A stretch of DNA of 44,307 nt. Origin: Gammaproteobacteria bacterium (GTDB lineage: Bacteria > Pseudomonadota > Gammaproteobacteria > Burkholderiales > Sulfuricellaceae). The stretch is taken from NCBI GenBank assembly GCA_018823025.1, contig JAHJJI010000076.1:1-44307 (forward strand), given 5' to 3'. Of this stretch, positions 15,303-23,464 are shown one piece after another. Position 1 is the stretch's first letter. Each line of letters starts with the position of its first letter. The notes beneath the pieces were generated by a model. It ran no database searches, had not been told where the DNA came from, and saw only the letters and a program-made list of their open reading frames with translations. The translations under genes were made by a program, and so were the position numbers.

Positions 15303-17982
15303 TGTCGTCTTCCGCATCATCACTTTGATCTTCGAATTGTTCTTTCCACCAGACGGTATTAACCAGATATTCCACCAGTTTCCCGCGACCCTTTCCCTTT
15401 TCACCAGGAAAGCTGATTCCCCATGCGCATGCCTTGTCTGCCAGTCGGGTAGCACTATCAGCAGTATCGAGGCCAAGACTGAGTACATGGATCATCAGCA
15501 AAGGTTTCGAACGCACAATCCTGTAAGCTATATCAGGTATATTCTTGGCTTCGCCTTGGGATTCCTGCGCCTTCGCGATTTCAGGTTCAGAAAGCCCGGC
15601 CTTCTCAGCACCTCTCGATGCAACACGCGATTTTGTGCCGCTAACAACGTAGCAGTCCCCCTTATCGATGCAACCTCTTCGCTGCTGCCGAATTTTGATC
15701 GGTCCAACGTCCGTTGTTTCACCCTCACTCAGGCTATAGAAACAGACATCCCACAGACCAAGATGATCTGAATCATTCTTTATGAAGCTGATTACCGGGT
15801 GCTGTTTAGCGATATCAAGTTCACTGTCGTAAACCTCGAATCGGGATAAAAATGAACAGACCAGATCTGAGCCGACATCTGTCCATATGTATCCCAGCCC
15901 CTTTGCACTGTTCTTACTGTAGTTGCCCTCAAGCTCCTCGGCGAGACTGACTACGGCTTTAAAGTTGTTCTCCAACGATTTTTTCGAAGACTTGATGCGT
16001 ACCGTTTCTACCAGTCGTCCATTGAGTGTCACTGAATGAGTTACTTTTTTACCCGTTCGCATCTTGTTGCGTGCAGTAACAATAAGGGAATCCGGGTGTG
16101 TCCGGACTTTCAAACCAAAGTCCTCAGGACATCTGTTCAGTTGCTCCATCAGTCGTAGCTCGACCCTCAACTCGTCAATGGCAGAAGAAATGTGGGAATA
16201 CCAGCTTGCAGCCTCATCGGTCATGTAAAGATTGCAAAGGTCCAGATAGCCATCTCGATAACCAAACCAGCGTCCCATTTGCAGCAAGGTGTCGTACATG
16301 ATCGAATTGCGAATGAAATAGCTGACAGTCAGGCCCTCGAGCGTAAAGCCCCGAGACAGACTTAACCCACCTACAGCAATCACATGCAGGCCACTTTCCT
16401 TGTAATTCTTGTAATCGAGCCGGTCTGGTGACTTGTTGTTGATTGTTTTCACAACGACCGAGCCAACCGACTGAATCAACCTGCCCTTTACCTGTTCCCA
16501 TGTCTCACCATTTACGGGGGTAATAGTGCTCCATGTGTCTTTTAAAGAGCTCATACCTGGATCTTTTAGTGCCTCACTGTCGGGTAATGCGGCATGAAGC
16601 TTCACCGAGTTCAGCAGTTCTTCGACATAGTGACTCAGTAATGCCGTAACCTGTTTTTGCACACTGTTAAAGCGAGAGACGTTCACTAGCATCGATGAAT
16701 GGTCTTGGCCGCGGCCACGCTGAATCCGTACCGCTCTTGCCAGGACAAATCGGCGAACAGCCTCCATAAGACTCTGTGGAAGGGTATTTACCTGGTGAAT
16801 GATTTTATGTTTTTCAGGGAATGCAGAAAGATGATCAGACACCGAAATGACGAAGTTCGTGAGATCTCCATCATCACCAAATATTCTTGATGCACTAACG
16901 TAGTTTTCCGGCGCTTCCAGCGAAACAATAAAATGTTTCGGGAACAGATCGTCCTCGATCATGTCGTGCTCGGAGTCCGGGTCTATGAATATATTTGCGA
17001 AAGGTGTTGCCGTGTAGCCAACATAACTTGTCTGCTCAAACAGGGCGAGAAGCTGCCTTATCAACCTGTTGATGCGTGTTGGATCGTTTTCGCCAGTTGC
17101 CGTATTGATTGACGCATTATCAGCCTCGTCGTCGATCAGCAGCATGGGAGTAGCAAGAATTTTCCCGCCTTTTGTTTCGTTAAGACTGGTTAGCCATTCA
17201 ATCAAATTATTCAAAACTGAGGTTTGTTTTTTAATTACGAGGACGATGGGAACATTCACTGAACCCAGCATGAAGTTGCTTGCCCTCTTGGAACTTTTTC
17301 GGAAATCATGTTCTCTGGAGGTAAGACTGTATGGAGTCCTCGCTTTGTCTGAAATCCGACCAACCCCAGTTTTTGCTTCTTTAAATGGCAGATTTTTATC
17401 CAGCTTGTCTGTGTCGACACCAATAAACGCTTCCTCCAGGCGCTGTTGTGTCTGGCTCCGAAGATTGTTGTGCATACCGGCAAGCAGAATAATGATCTTA
17501 TAACCATAATCTGCGCCCTTGCTGATTACACCACTGTAGTTTGCCGTCTTGCCGGATTGAACATGACCCACTACCAATCCACGGCGCTTCCACTCACCCC
17601 CTTTCTGAGGGTTCTCCAGGAGCCCCACAATTTTGTCCGTATCTCGACCGACCGTCCCCACCACTTCCTTTGAAAAACCGACCTGCAGAAGATGCTGACG
17701 ATAACGATTCCAGTAGAAAAGTTCCTCATTAGCTCGACGCTCTGTTATCCATTCTTCAAACGGTAATTTGACGACTGCTGCATCCGGCATCGTGAGGTCT
17801 AGCTTTGATTCTAGCGATTTGGATATCTGTTCTATGAATTGCTCTTTGTCTTCAATCTGAGGAGCGTCTGTGCCAAGCATTTCAAGCATCTGCCGGACAA
17901 CTGGGCGGATTTTTTCTGGGGGTACTGAAGTCATTCCGTTCAAAACGGCTTTTACCTGGTTTTCGAACTCCTGTGGATTCAA
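15286..17982 (-). CDS. Z1-domain ATPase/helicase-like protein of the defence operon
   Basis: The protein is 898 residues. The start is a TTG at 17982 overlapping the stop of the MORC gene (AATTGA), with GGGG upstream. Walker A is GLVVGHVQSGKTANYSG (135-151), with the Gln before Ser typical of the Z1 group. Walker B is MLLIDDEADNASIN (280-293). An arginine-finger-like motif VI segment is LQMGRWFGYRDGYLDL, near residue 600. The N-terminal 130 residues are helical and the C-terminus is strongly acidic (EDQSDDAEDDNDDQN). Z1 proteins are SF2-related ATPases found almost exclusively with MORC, DUF4420 and AIPR genes. It probably couples ATP use to recognition or movement on unmodified DNA. Confidence 0.9.
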   Translation of the reverse strand: MNPQEFENQVKAVLNGMTSVPPEKIRPVVRQMLEMLGTDAPQIEDKEQFIEQISKSLESKLDLTMPDAAVVKLPFEEWITERRANEELFYWNRYRQHLLQVGFSKEVVGTVGRDTDKIVGLLENPQKGGEWKRRGLVVGHVQSGKTANYSGVISKGADYGYKIIILLAGMHNNLRSQTQQRLEEAFIGVDTDKLDKNLPFKEAKTGVGRISDKARTPYSLTSREHDFRKSSKRASNFMLGSVNVPIVLVIKKQTSVLNNLIEWLTSLNETKGGKILATPMLLIDDEADNASINTATGENDPTRINRLIRQLLALFEQTSYVGYTATPFANIFIDPDSEHDMIEDDLFPKHFIVSLEAPENYVSASRIFGDDGDLTNFVISVSDHLSAFPEKHKIIHQVNTLPQSLMEAVRRFVLARAVRIQRGRGQDHSSMLVNVSRFNSVQKQVTALLSHYVEELLNSVKLHAALPDSEALKDPGMSSLKDTWSTITPVNGETWEQVKGRLIQSVGSVVVKTINNKSPDRLDYKNYKESGLHVIAVGGLSLSRGFTLEGLTVSYFIRNSIMYDTLLQMGRWFGYRDGYLDLCNLYMTDEAASWYSHISSAIDELRVELRLMEQLNRCPEDFGLKVRTHPDSLIVTARNKMRTGKKVTHSVTLNGRLVETVRIKSSKKSLENNFKAVVSLAEELEGNYSKNSAKGLGYIWTDVGSDLVCSFLSRFEVYDSELDIAKQHPVISFIKNDSDHLGLWDVCFYSLSEGETTDVGPIKIRQQRRGCIDKGDCYVVSGTKSRVASRGAEKAGLSEPEIAKAQESQGEAKNIPDIAYRIVRSKPLLMIHVLSLGLDTADSATRLADKACAWGISFPGEKGKGRGKLVEYLVNTVWWKEQFEDQSDDAEDDNDDQN

Positions 17983-19499
17983 TTGCCTACCCCTTTGCTG
18001 CCGTGGCGATCAAGATACTCGACAACGAACTTTGGATTGGATGAAAATGGCTCAATGGAGCGCATCATTTCTGCCACATACTCAGGATTCGCACAAACAT
18101 CATCTCCAAACAGGAGGCTGGCTAATTTTTCCAGATCATCCATGGTTTCATTCTTGCAATCAGTTTCCTTGGGTCTTGAAGCCATATCGTTGAACAACAT
18201 CGCAAATGGGAGCGATTTCCCGACAACAGCCAGAATTCCATCAAATCTCGTTCTCATCGCAGACGGAAGGTCTGCTCGAAACTCTTCAAAGAGCTTGTGC
18301 TTGCTGTTCGGTTCGTAACTCACACGATCATTATGGTGAAGGCGTTGCCAGATAGATTCCCCAGGCATACTGATAGCGGCATTGCCACGATGCTTATATG
18401 GCCGCTTGGCAGAATCACGGATGCGCTCCAGTATCGAACGAAGACGTTTCTTGACTGCTTCTGGCGGCCGGGCTCGCGATTTTCTGACATCGATGGTCCA
18501 GAGGTGATCCAGGGTATTTGGTATATCTACCTGTACTCTGGCCAGTTTCGTCATCTCGTCTTGCCGCGCCATACGAAACCATGTGCCGTGGATAATTAGC
18601 CGCCGATTACGATAGATATAAAATCCCTGCCCACGAAGATAGCCTTCATTCCCTCCAAGCCGCTCATATTCTTCCGCACTGACCCTGCTGTGGTGAGGAA
18701 GAATGTAAGGCCTGAAAGTTACTGTGTCATTTTCAATATCCAGCGGCTCCTCGCCCAGATGCATCGTAGCGGGGTGCTTGGCGTTGAAAGGGTCGAAAGC
18801 CTCGATTGGATTATTGTTGACCGCAATTACTATCTTTGGATGCTTAGGTTCACCGGTGATAAATCTATGAAAGACAAGAGACACATGTTCACATATCGAA
18901 GCGACCCTTTCGTTCATGACTTGATGCACTCTGCCTGTGTCATTCCCGAGGTCAAGCCGATCCAGACATTGCCAAAGAACCATTGTCCCTTTTGTTCCTA
19001 GCATGGACAAACCAGGAAGGATTCCGAGCTCTTCGACGCTCGGATTTTTTAACACCCATTTATCCCTTGCTCTTACTAAATCAAGATCCCATTGCCTTGC
19101 CGATTGCCCTGTATCTGACATAGAAACCACAGTAACTTTTCGGCACTGTGAAAAAGATGCCGTTTTAAGACCTAACCCAAAACGCCCAAGATCATCTGCA
19201 TGTCTTAAAGCAAGCGGATCTCTTCCCCCTGGACGCATCGCTTCGACAAGTTCTGATTCAGACATTCCGTGACCATTATCGAAAATAGCTAGCCATGGCG
19301 AGTTCTCACCCTCCCAGCCAAATCGGATATCTATTCGTGTTGCTAAAGCAGAAATTGAGTTGTCAATGACATCTGCAACTGCAGATTCAAGTGAATAGCC
19401 AATATCCCTGAGGGCCTCGACCATACTCGAGGCTTTAGGCTCAACGATATCAAAGCCGTCTTCAATGGAGGGGGAAATCATTAAATCTAACAAGTCCAC
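17979..19499 (-). CDS. MORC-type GHKL ATPase, first gene of the defence operon
   Basis: The protein is 506 residues. The GHKL fold motifs are LESAVADVIDNSISA (N box, 37-51), IFDNGHGMSESEL (G1, 72-84) and GRFGLGLKTASFSQ (G2, 105-118). At the position of the usual catalytic Glu of the N box there is Asp43, which I recall as common in this prokaryotic sub-family. The C-terminal half should hold the S5-like transducer and a variable region. The start is a GTG at 19499; an ATG 18 bp downstream is equally possible, and neither has a strong ribosome binding site. The stop overlaps the Z1 start. MORC/MutL-like ATPases clamp DNA on ATP binding, so a sensor or clamp role is plausible. Confidence 0.9.
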   Translation of the reverse strand: MDLLDLMISPSIEDGFDIVEPKASSMVEALRDIGYSLESAVADVIDNSISALATRIDIRFGWEGENSPWLAIFDNGHGMSESELVEAMRPGGRDPLALRHADDLGRFGLGLKTASFSQCRKVTVVSMSDTGQSARQWDLDLVRARDKWVLKNPSVEELGILPGLSMLGTKGTMVLWQCLDRLDLGNDTGRVHQVMNERVASICEHVSLVFHRFITGEPKHPKIVIAVNNNPIEAFDPFNAKHPATMHLGEEPLDIENDTVTFRPYILPHHSRVSAEEYERLGGNEGYLRGQGFYIYRNRRLIIHGTWFRMARQDEMTKLARVQVDIPNTLDHLWTIDVRKSRARPPEAVKKRLRSILERIRDSAKRPYKHRGNAAISMPGESIWQRLHHNDRVSYEPNSKHKLFEEFRADLPSAMRTRFDGILAVVGKSLPFAMLFNDMASRPKETDCKNETMDDLEKLASLLFGDDVCANPEYVAEMMRSIEPFSSNPKFVVEYLDRHGSKGVGN

Positions 19500-19873
19500 T
19501 TTATAATTTTAAGTACAACACAATATTCAACAGGTGAGACGACATTCCGCTCAATGCAGCTGCGTTTACTCGTTACCTTCTGCAGACAACCTTTACTAAA
19601 TTAAATAATTATCAATTTACACTTAATCGTCATACTTATGTAGACATAAATATCGCGACTTGGGGGTTCGGTCGTACTACCCCTTTCATGATCACCACCG
19701 TCAACCAATGCTGTTTGTCGGATTTCGGTCGCCGATGATTTGGCTGCTGTGACATTTTAAGCCTGTCAGTGGATCACCAGATGTGCCACCTGAAAACTTA
19801 TCCTCTGGTTGTAATGTGTTCAAGTGGTATGATAAATTGATCGTATTCGATAAATTATTACTTTCATATAGCC
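19500..19873. promoter_or_regulatory. Divergent control region between the MORC operon and the XRE gene
   Basis: This 374-bp AT-rich stretch separates divergent genes and must hold both promoters. Two things stand out: a palindrome TTATGT-AG-ACATAA at 19636-19649, similar to the ACATAA repeats at the window's left end, and a direct repeat GATAAATT at 19831-19838 and 19849-19856, 18 bp apart, just before the XRE gene, a possible operator. No open frame of note is seen. Confidence 0.4.
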
Positions 19874-20131
19874 ATGATCACTTGCAAGCTTTCCACTCTG
19901 CTAGGCGCACGACGCATCAAGGTTTCGGATGTCTGCCGCGCCACCGGCGTTGCGCGCGCGACGATCGACCGCTATTACAACGACCGCATTAAAAGCTATG
20001 ACCGTGAGGTGTTGTACAAGCTCTGCCGATTTTTGAAGGTCAAACCCGGTGACCTCATTGAACTGGTCGATCAGGGTGATTTATTCGATACCCAGGACAC
20101 ACCCTCATCTTCCCGACAGGAGACGCCATGA
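19874..20131 (+). CDS. XRE/Cro-type helix-turn-helix regulator
   Basis: This 85-residue protein is a single DNA-binding domain: LSTLLGARRIKVSDVCRATGVARATIDRYYNDRIKSYDREVLYKLCRFLKVKPGDLIELV, with the recognition helix in ARATIDRYY. The pattern of a short XRE protein ending in xVxPGDLxE is common. There is no obvious ribosome binding site before the ATG, so initiation may be weak or leaderless. The stop overlaps the next gene by 4 bp (ATGA). It could repress itself through the GATAAATT repeats upstream. It lies divergent from the restriction operon and could in principle be a controller protein for it, but no evidence shows this. Confidence 0.8.
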   Translation: MITCKLSTLLGARRIKVSDVCRATGVARATIDRYYNDRIKSYDREVLYKLCRFLKVKPGDLIELVDQGDLFDTQDTPSSSRQETP

Positions 20132-20352
20132 CCGAACGTGAATTGAAACTTTTGCTGGAGGCGCACGCCATCAAACAGGTGCAGGTGCATTACGCAGTGA
20201 TGTCGCAGGGCTACATGATTGTGGCTGATGGAAAACCGCTGGAAACCGGCAAGAAAGAAACGCGGGAATTCAAGACTCTGGACGCGGCAGCCAAGTTGTT
20301 GTTCAAGCTGGGCGTTGCCGATTTTGGGGTTAGATTGCGGACTTCATCTTGA
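20128..20352 (+). CDS. Small hypothetical protein coupled to the XRE regulator
   Basis: The 74-residue protein MTERELKLLLEAHAIKQVQVH... continues with alternating strands and ends with EFKTLDAAAKLLFKLGVADFGVRL. Similar short proteins, with a segment reading 'F+.LDAAA+.L..LGI..F.V', occur next to plasmid partition or transfer genes, some called ParC-like. I remember this similarity but cannot verify it. The start overlaps the stop of the XRE gene by 4 bp, so the two form an operon. No transmembrane or metal-binding motif is present. Confidence 0.6.
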   Translation: MTERELKLLLEAHAIKQVQVHYAVMSQGYMIVADGKPLETGKKETREFKTLDAAAKLLFKLGVADFGVRLRTSS

Positions 20353-20439
20353 TTTTTGTTTGATGTGGCGGGCAGCTACTGCAAACTGATGTGGTTGGGG
20401 ATGTAGGCAATAAGCTGACACTAAGTGCTAGCTTACAAT

Positions 20440-21081
20440 TCAGGAGTCGTTGGCCACAGAGAAATCGGGTGTGATGTCAAAGCCGTCGGCCCACATAGGG
20501 ATTTCATTGCCCGACTTAACTAGCTTCCCCTCGGCGTACACAGCAAAAGCGTCATAGCAGGGTTTTTCTGGGTTGTCGCTTTCGGTGCTGTTATCCACCA
20601 GCAATGCAAGCGACGCCACCTTCACCCCCTCCTGGGCATTTTTAAGCACACGCGGGTACCGGGAAAAAATGCGATCCTTCGGAACATTGTGACCGCCGCG
20701 CTGCTGTCTAGCTGTCACACGCTCAAGAGATTTCTCCGGTGACGCCAAACCAACAAAAAGCAATACAACGAAGTAGCCGCGCCGCCGCGCCTCTTCTATA
20801 AATCGTAGTTTTTCCCGGTATGGGTCCGAAAATACTGTCTCAAAACTGAAGCTAGCGCCACCCTCAAGTAGAAGTTTACGCTCCTGCTCGGCCTCTTCCA
20901 TAGCAATGCGGGAAAAACCGTCCCTCGTCAGTGGTTCTCCCTCCCACTCTAGACGAATTTCATTTTCAATCGCATCAGGATCAATGTGGCGCTCAGTGAG
21001 CGGACCAAAACTAGATTGGAGATAGACCCGGTAGCAAGTGGACTTTCCTGCCCCATTGTGACCAGCAATAACCATCAGCAA
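20440..21081 (-). CDS. Zeta-toxin-like P-loop kinase
   Basis: The protein is 213 residues. The N-terminus is MLMVIAGHNGAGKSTCYR with a Walker A GHNGAGKS at about 7-14. It is followed by ERHIDPDAIENEIR and a Lys/Arg-rich lid KDRIFSRYPRVLKNA, a layout shared by zeta/PezT-type kinases that phosphorylate UDP-N-acetylglucosamine or nucleotides. The start is uncertain: TTG at 21081 or ATG at 21075, and the frame stays open upstream to a TAA near 21165 with no ATG, GTG or TTG, so a CTG start coupled to the previous gene is possible. It is the last gene of a three-gene leftward operon. Toxicity is inferred from the family only. Confidence 0.72.
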   Translation of the reverse strand: MLMVIAGHNGAGKSTCYRVYLQSSFGPLTERHIDPDAIENEIRLEWEGEPLTRDGFSRIAMEEAEQERKLLLEGGASFSFETVFSDPYREKLRFIEEARRRGYFVVLLFVGLASPEKSLERVTARQQRGGHNVPKDRIFSRYPRVLKNAQEGVKVASLALLVDNSTESDNPEKPCYDAFAVYAEGKLVKSGNEIPMWADGFDITPDFSVANDS

Positions 21082-21152
21082 CGGTGTCTGGTCACCGGCT
21101 TGCTCGAAATCCGTCTCAAAACGGGCAAAGAAAGTCTCAAACAGGCTCAGGA

Positions 21153-21836
21153 TCAGCTCTTCTTACGGGCGCCTTGATTCGTGGCCATGGCCGCGAACGC
21201 GCCCTTGAGACCACGAATGGCCTCCATGGCTTTTTCATGTTCCTGAAGACGGAACGCGGAACTCATGGCAATCAGGCGATCGTGCGCCTGAAGGAGTTGA
21301 GTCCGATTGATGACGTCGGCCGACAGCAGTTCGAGAAGCGTTCTGCCTGAATCTGGTAACATCGCTCCAAGGGAGCCGACAGGCAGTGGCCCGAGTTCTT
21401 CCCACTTCTTCGCCAGTGCGTAGAGTTGCTTCATTCGTACTTGGTTGCCTTGGCGGACGAGTCCCATGTCTTGGAGGCTGCTCCACAGATAGATAGTCGG
21501 TCGCCGAACACTAAACACCTGCGCGGCTTCAGAGATATTGAGTCCAAAGATCCGACGTACAAAAGCAACAATATCCGACGGCCGCAGCGGAGCTTGTTCT
21601 ACACTTTGGAACGGCAACGCACGTTCGAGCTTGGTGGCCATTACGACAGAGGCGCTAGTCGATGTATTGTGCAAGCCGGGAATGTTTAGCTTGAGAATAG
21701 CAAAAGCGTAGGTTTGTGCGTCCGGAGCGGAAATGGACGAGCCGGTGTTGTAGGCTCCAAATGCCGGACGGGCAGGGTAGCTAAGCTGCTGTTCGCGCAT
21801 TGCCAGGACCGCATTTTGTCTAGATAAGTGCATCAT
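21153..21836 (-). CDS. Helix-turn-helix protein between TIGR04255 and the zeta-like kinase
   Basis: This 227-residue protein has an N-terminal region of strands (about 1-85) and a central DNA-binding-like segment SDIVAFVRRIFGLNISEAAQVFSVRRPTIYLWSS (about 89-122) with the turn at NISEAAQVF. A helical C-terminal half follows, ending in ALKGAFAAM-type sequence and a basic tail GARKKS. It starts 2 bp after the TIGR04255 stop, so the genes are co-translated. It is a candidate repressor or antitoxin for the kinase downstream. I do not recognise the family; the HTH assignment is by eye. Confidence 0.6.
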   Translation of the reverse strand: MMHLSRQNAVLAMREQQLSYPARPAFGAYNTGSSISAPDAQTYAFAILKLNIPGLHNTSTSASVVMATKLERALPFQSVEQAPLRPSDIVAFVRRIFGLNISEAAQVFSVRRPTIYLWSSLQDMGLVRQGNQVRMKQLYALAKKWEELGPLPVGSLGAMLPDSGRTLLELLSADVINRTQLLQAHDRLIAMSSAFRLQEHEKAMEAIRGLKGAFAAMATNQGARKKS

Positions 21837-21838
21837 CT

Positions 21839-22666
21839 TTATTCCCCTTCATTGCCTTTGTTCCCCCCCCATTCGGAGAGGGCTTCTGGTGTGATGATAA
21901 GTCGAAACGCCAAGGACATATCGTCATGCATATCTAGAAAGTATTGCGAAAACTCGGTCAGGGGCATTGTCGCCGGCGGGAATTCCACCCATCGATCCAT
22001 ATCTAGCACAGCCGACGGTCCTGCACTATAGCGTGCCTGCAGTCCAGATGGGGGAATCACCATACCCTGCAAATCCGGCGGATAGTCAGGCGGCCCAAAA
22101 CCTCGTCCATACTGGATGCGCAATTGGCCGTTCTCTCGAGGATATTCGAAGAGATTTAACACCACTGGTGAAGCATCACCCAGAGAGGGCGGGGAAAGCC
22201 CAATCGGCGCAACCACATAATCTTCTGGCACGAGCCCATCACTCGGGATGATGAAATCCACATAGCGCAATCCAAGACGCAATCCCTTTATCTCATCTAT
22301 AGCACACAAGGCCGACAGGATACGCCCCCACTCCGCCGAAAATCGTTGGTAGTCATGATAGGACGTGACGGTATAGGTCAGTACGCCGGATTGTATACGA
22401 ACCACCCTTGTCGCGTCGTCGCTGATCAGATCGTAACCGAGTACAGGGGGTGACGGTGGGGATTGGTCGAGATGCGCTGCGCCAAAAAAGATAGCGAACT
22501 GATGAATCGGGCTCACCTGAGGAAAATCCGCCATGATCACAGGATGAAAAGCGGCCAATAGGTCGTCAGGGCTCATCCCTGGAAACGGCTCAAAACGTAC
22601 TTGAGCCAACACGATGGCCAACGGCGCATTACTCCATGTACCAAGCGCCTGGGGCGTACTAGTCAA
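21839..22666 (-). CDS. TIGR04255-family protein
   Basis: The protein is about 275 residues. The start is taken as the TTG at 22666 because GGAG lies 6 bases upstream and the mature family N-terminus begins close to it (TWSNAPLAIVLAQVRFEPF). An upstream GTG at 22747 would add 27 unlikely residues. The motif 'NAPLxxVxxQVRFEP' at about 12-26, the central 'LRLGLRYVDFI' strand and 'LDMDRWVEF' later in the protein are typical of this sporadically distributed family of unknown function. A T/A-rich stretch with TATACT on the leftward strand just beyond 22760 could be the promoter. First gene of a three-gene operon. Confidence 0.75.
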   Translation of the reverse strand: MTSTPQALGTWSNAPLAIVLAQVRFEPFPGMSPDDLLAAFHPVIMADFPQVSPIHQFAIFFGAAHLDQSPPSPPVLGYDLISDDATRVVRIQSGVLTYTVTSYHDYQRFSAEWGRILSALCAIDEIKGLRLGLRYVDFIIPSDGLVPEDYVVAPIGLSPPSLGDASPVVLNLFEYPRENGQLRIQYGRGFGPPDYPPDLQGMVIPPSGLQARYSAGPSAVLDMDRWVEFPPATMPLTEFSQYFLDMHDDMSLAFRLIITPEALSEWGGNKGNEGE

Positions 22667-22927
22667 AGCTATCTCCGCGAGAATGTTATTGGGTATCAAT
22701 ATTGTTGACGTCACAAACGATGCAATCATACACGATATATGACACACAAAAAGCGCCTTTGTGCAGTATATTACACTTTATTTTACACGTTAGCGTATCG
22801 CCTAAATGCGGCGAGCTCTACGAAATCTGAGCGGTCGACTAAGAGGCGGCTCAAGCAGACGACTGAACATCCGGTTTCTCCCGGATTCCCGACCATCGAC
22901 AGTAAAGAGGGGATCTAACTTCATCCC
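22667..22927. other. Spacer between two leftward operons
   Basis: Apart from the promoter of the TIGR04255 operon, the only structure is ATCCGG-tttctc-CCGGAT near 22868-22886, just downstream of the leftward operon that ends at 22928. It lacks a T-tract in either direction and is a weak terminator candidate. Confidence 0.35.
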
Positions 22928-23464
22928 TCAATGTAAAATCGTCGGCGGCTCATCGTCTTCCTTCTTGGGTAGCAGGTGCGCAAATCGGCCTTCAACTTCC
23001 GTGAAATAGCGGAACTCGACTTCCCCAATGGTTCGTTTCTTCTTGGAAATTCCCTTGGGCTTGATCTGCGGTTGTGCGGCCCACAACCCATGCCTCGTTT
23101 CCAGTGTAAACGAGCACGTATCTATCGCGTAGGGCGATGCGCCTATGCTTCCATACTTGTCGAGGATCGCGTTCATCTTCGATATTTTGTCTGGCCGAAG
23201 CGTCCATGCTTCCATGATCGCGAACACGAAATCAGCATCCAATACCAACGCCGCTGACTGGATCGTCCGCGCAGACTGGTCTTTGTCCTCCCCGCTTCCT
23301 GGCTGAATCATCACCGGGATGATTTCCTTGGTGGACAGGTTGCCAACGAACGCCATCGCCTGAAGCTTTTCGCCAGCTTCCAGAAAACCCCGCGCTTTGT
23401 CGATCAGCGAACTGATGATGTCCATGTAAGCCTGCGGTGGCGTGCTAATGGGTGCCTCAATCAT
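22928..23464 (-). CDS. Unknown protein, last gene of the TPR-methyltransferase operon
   Basis: The protein is 178 residues from the ATG at 23464, chosen because GAGG lies directly upstream and the ATG overlaps the preceding stop (ATGA). A GTG at 23485 would add 7 residues. It has a helical N-terminus (QAYMDIISSLIDKARGFLEAGEKLQAMAFVGN), a strand-rich middle (KEIIPVMIQPG) and a Trp-containing segment (AIMEAWTLRPDKISKMNAI). It ends with a Lys-rich region and a hydrophilic tail. No known motif is recognised. Coupling to the methyltransferase suggests a shared process. Confidence 0.65.
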   Translation of the reverse strand: MIEAPISTPPQAYMDIISSLIDKARGFLEAGEKLQAMAFVGNLSTKEIIPVMIQPGSGEDKDQSARTIQSAALVLDADFVFAIMEAWTLRPDKISKMNAILDKYGSIGASPYAIDTCSFTLETRHGLWAAQPQIKPKGISKKKRTIGEVEFRYFTEVEGRFAHLLPKKEDDEPPTILH

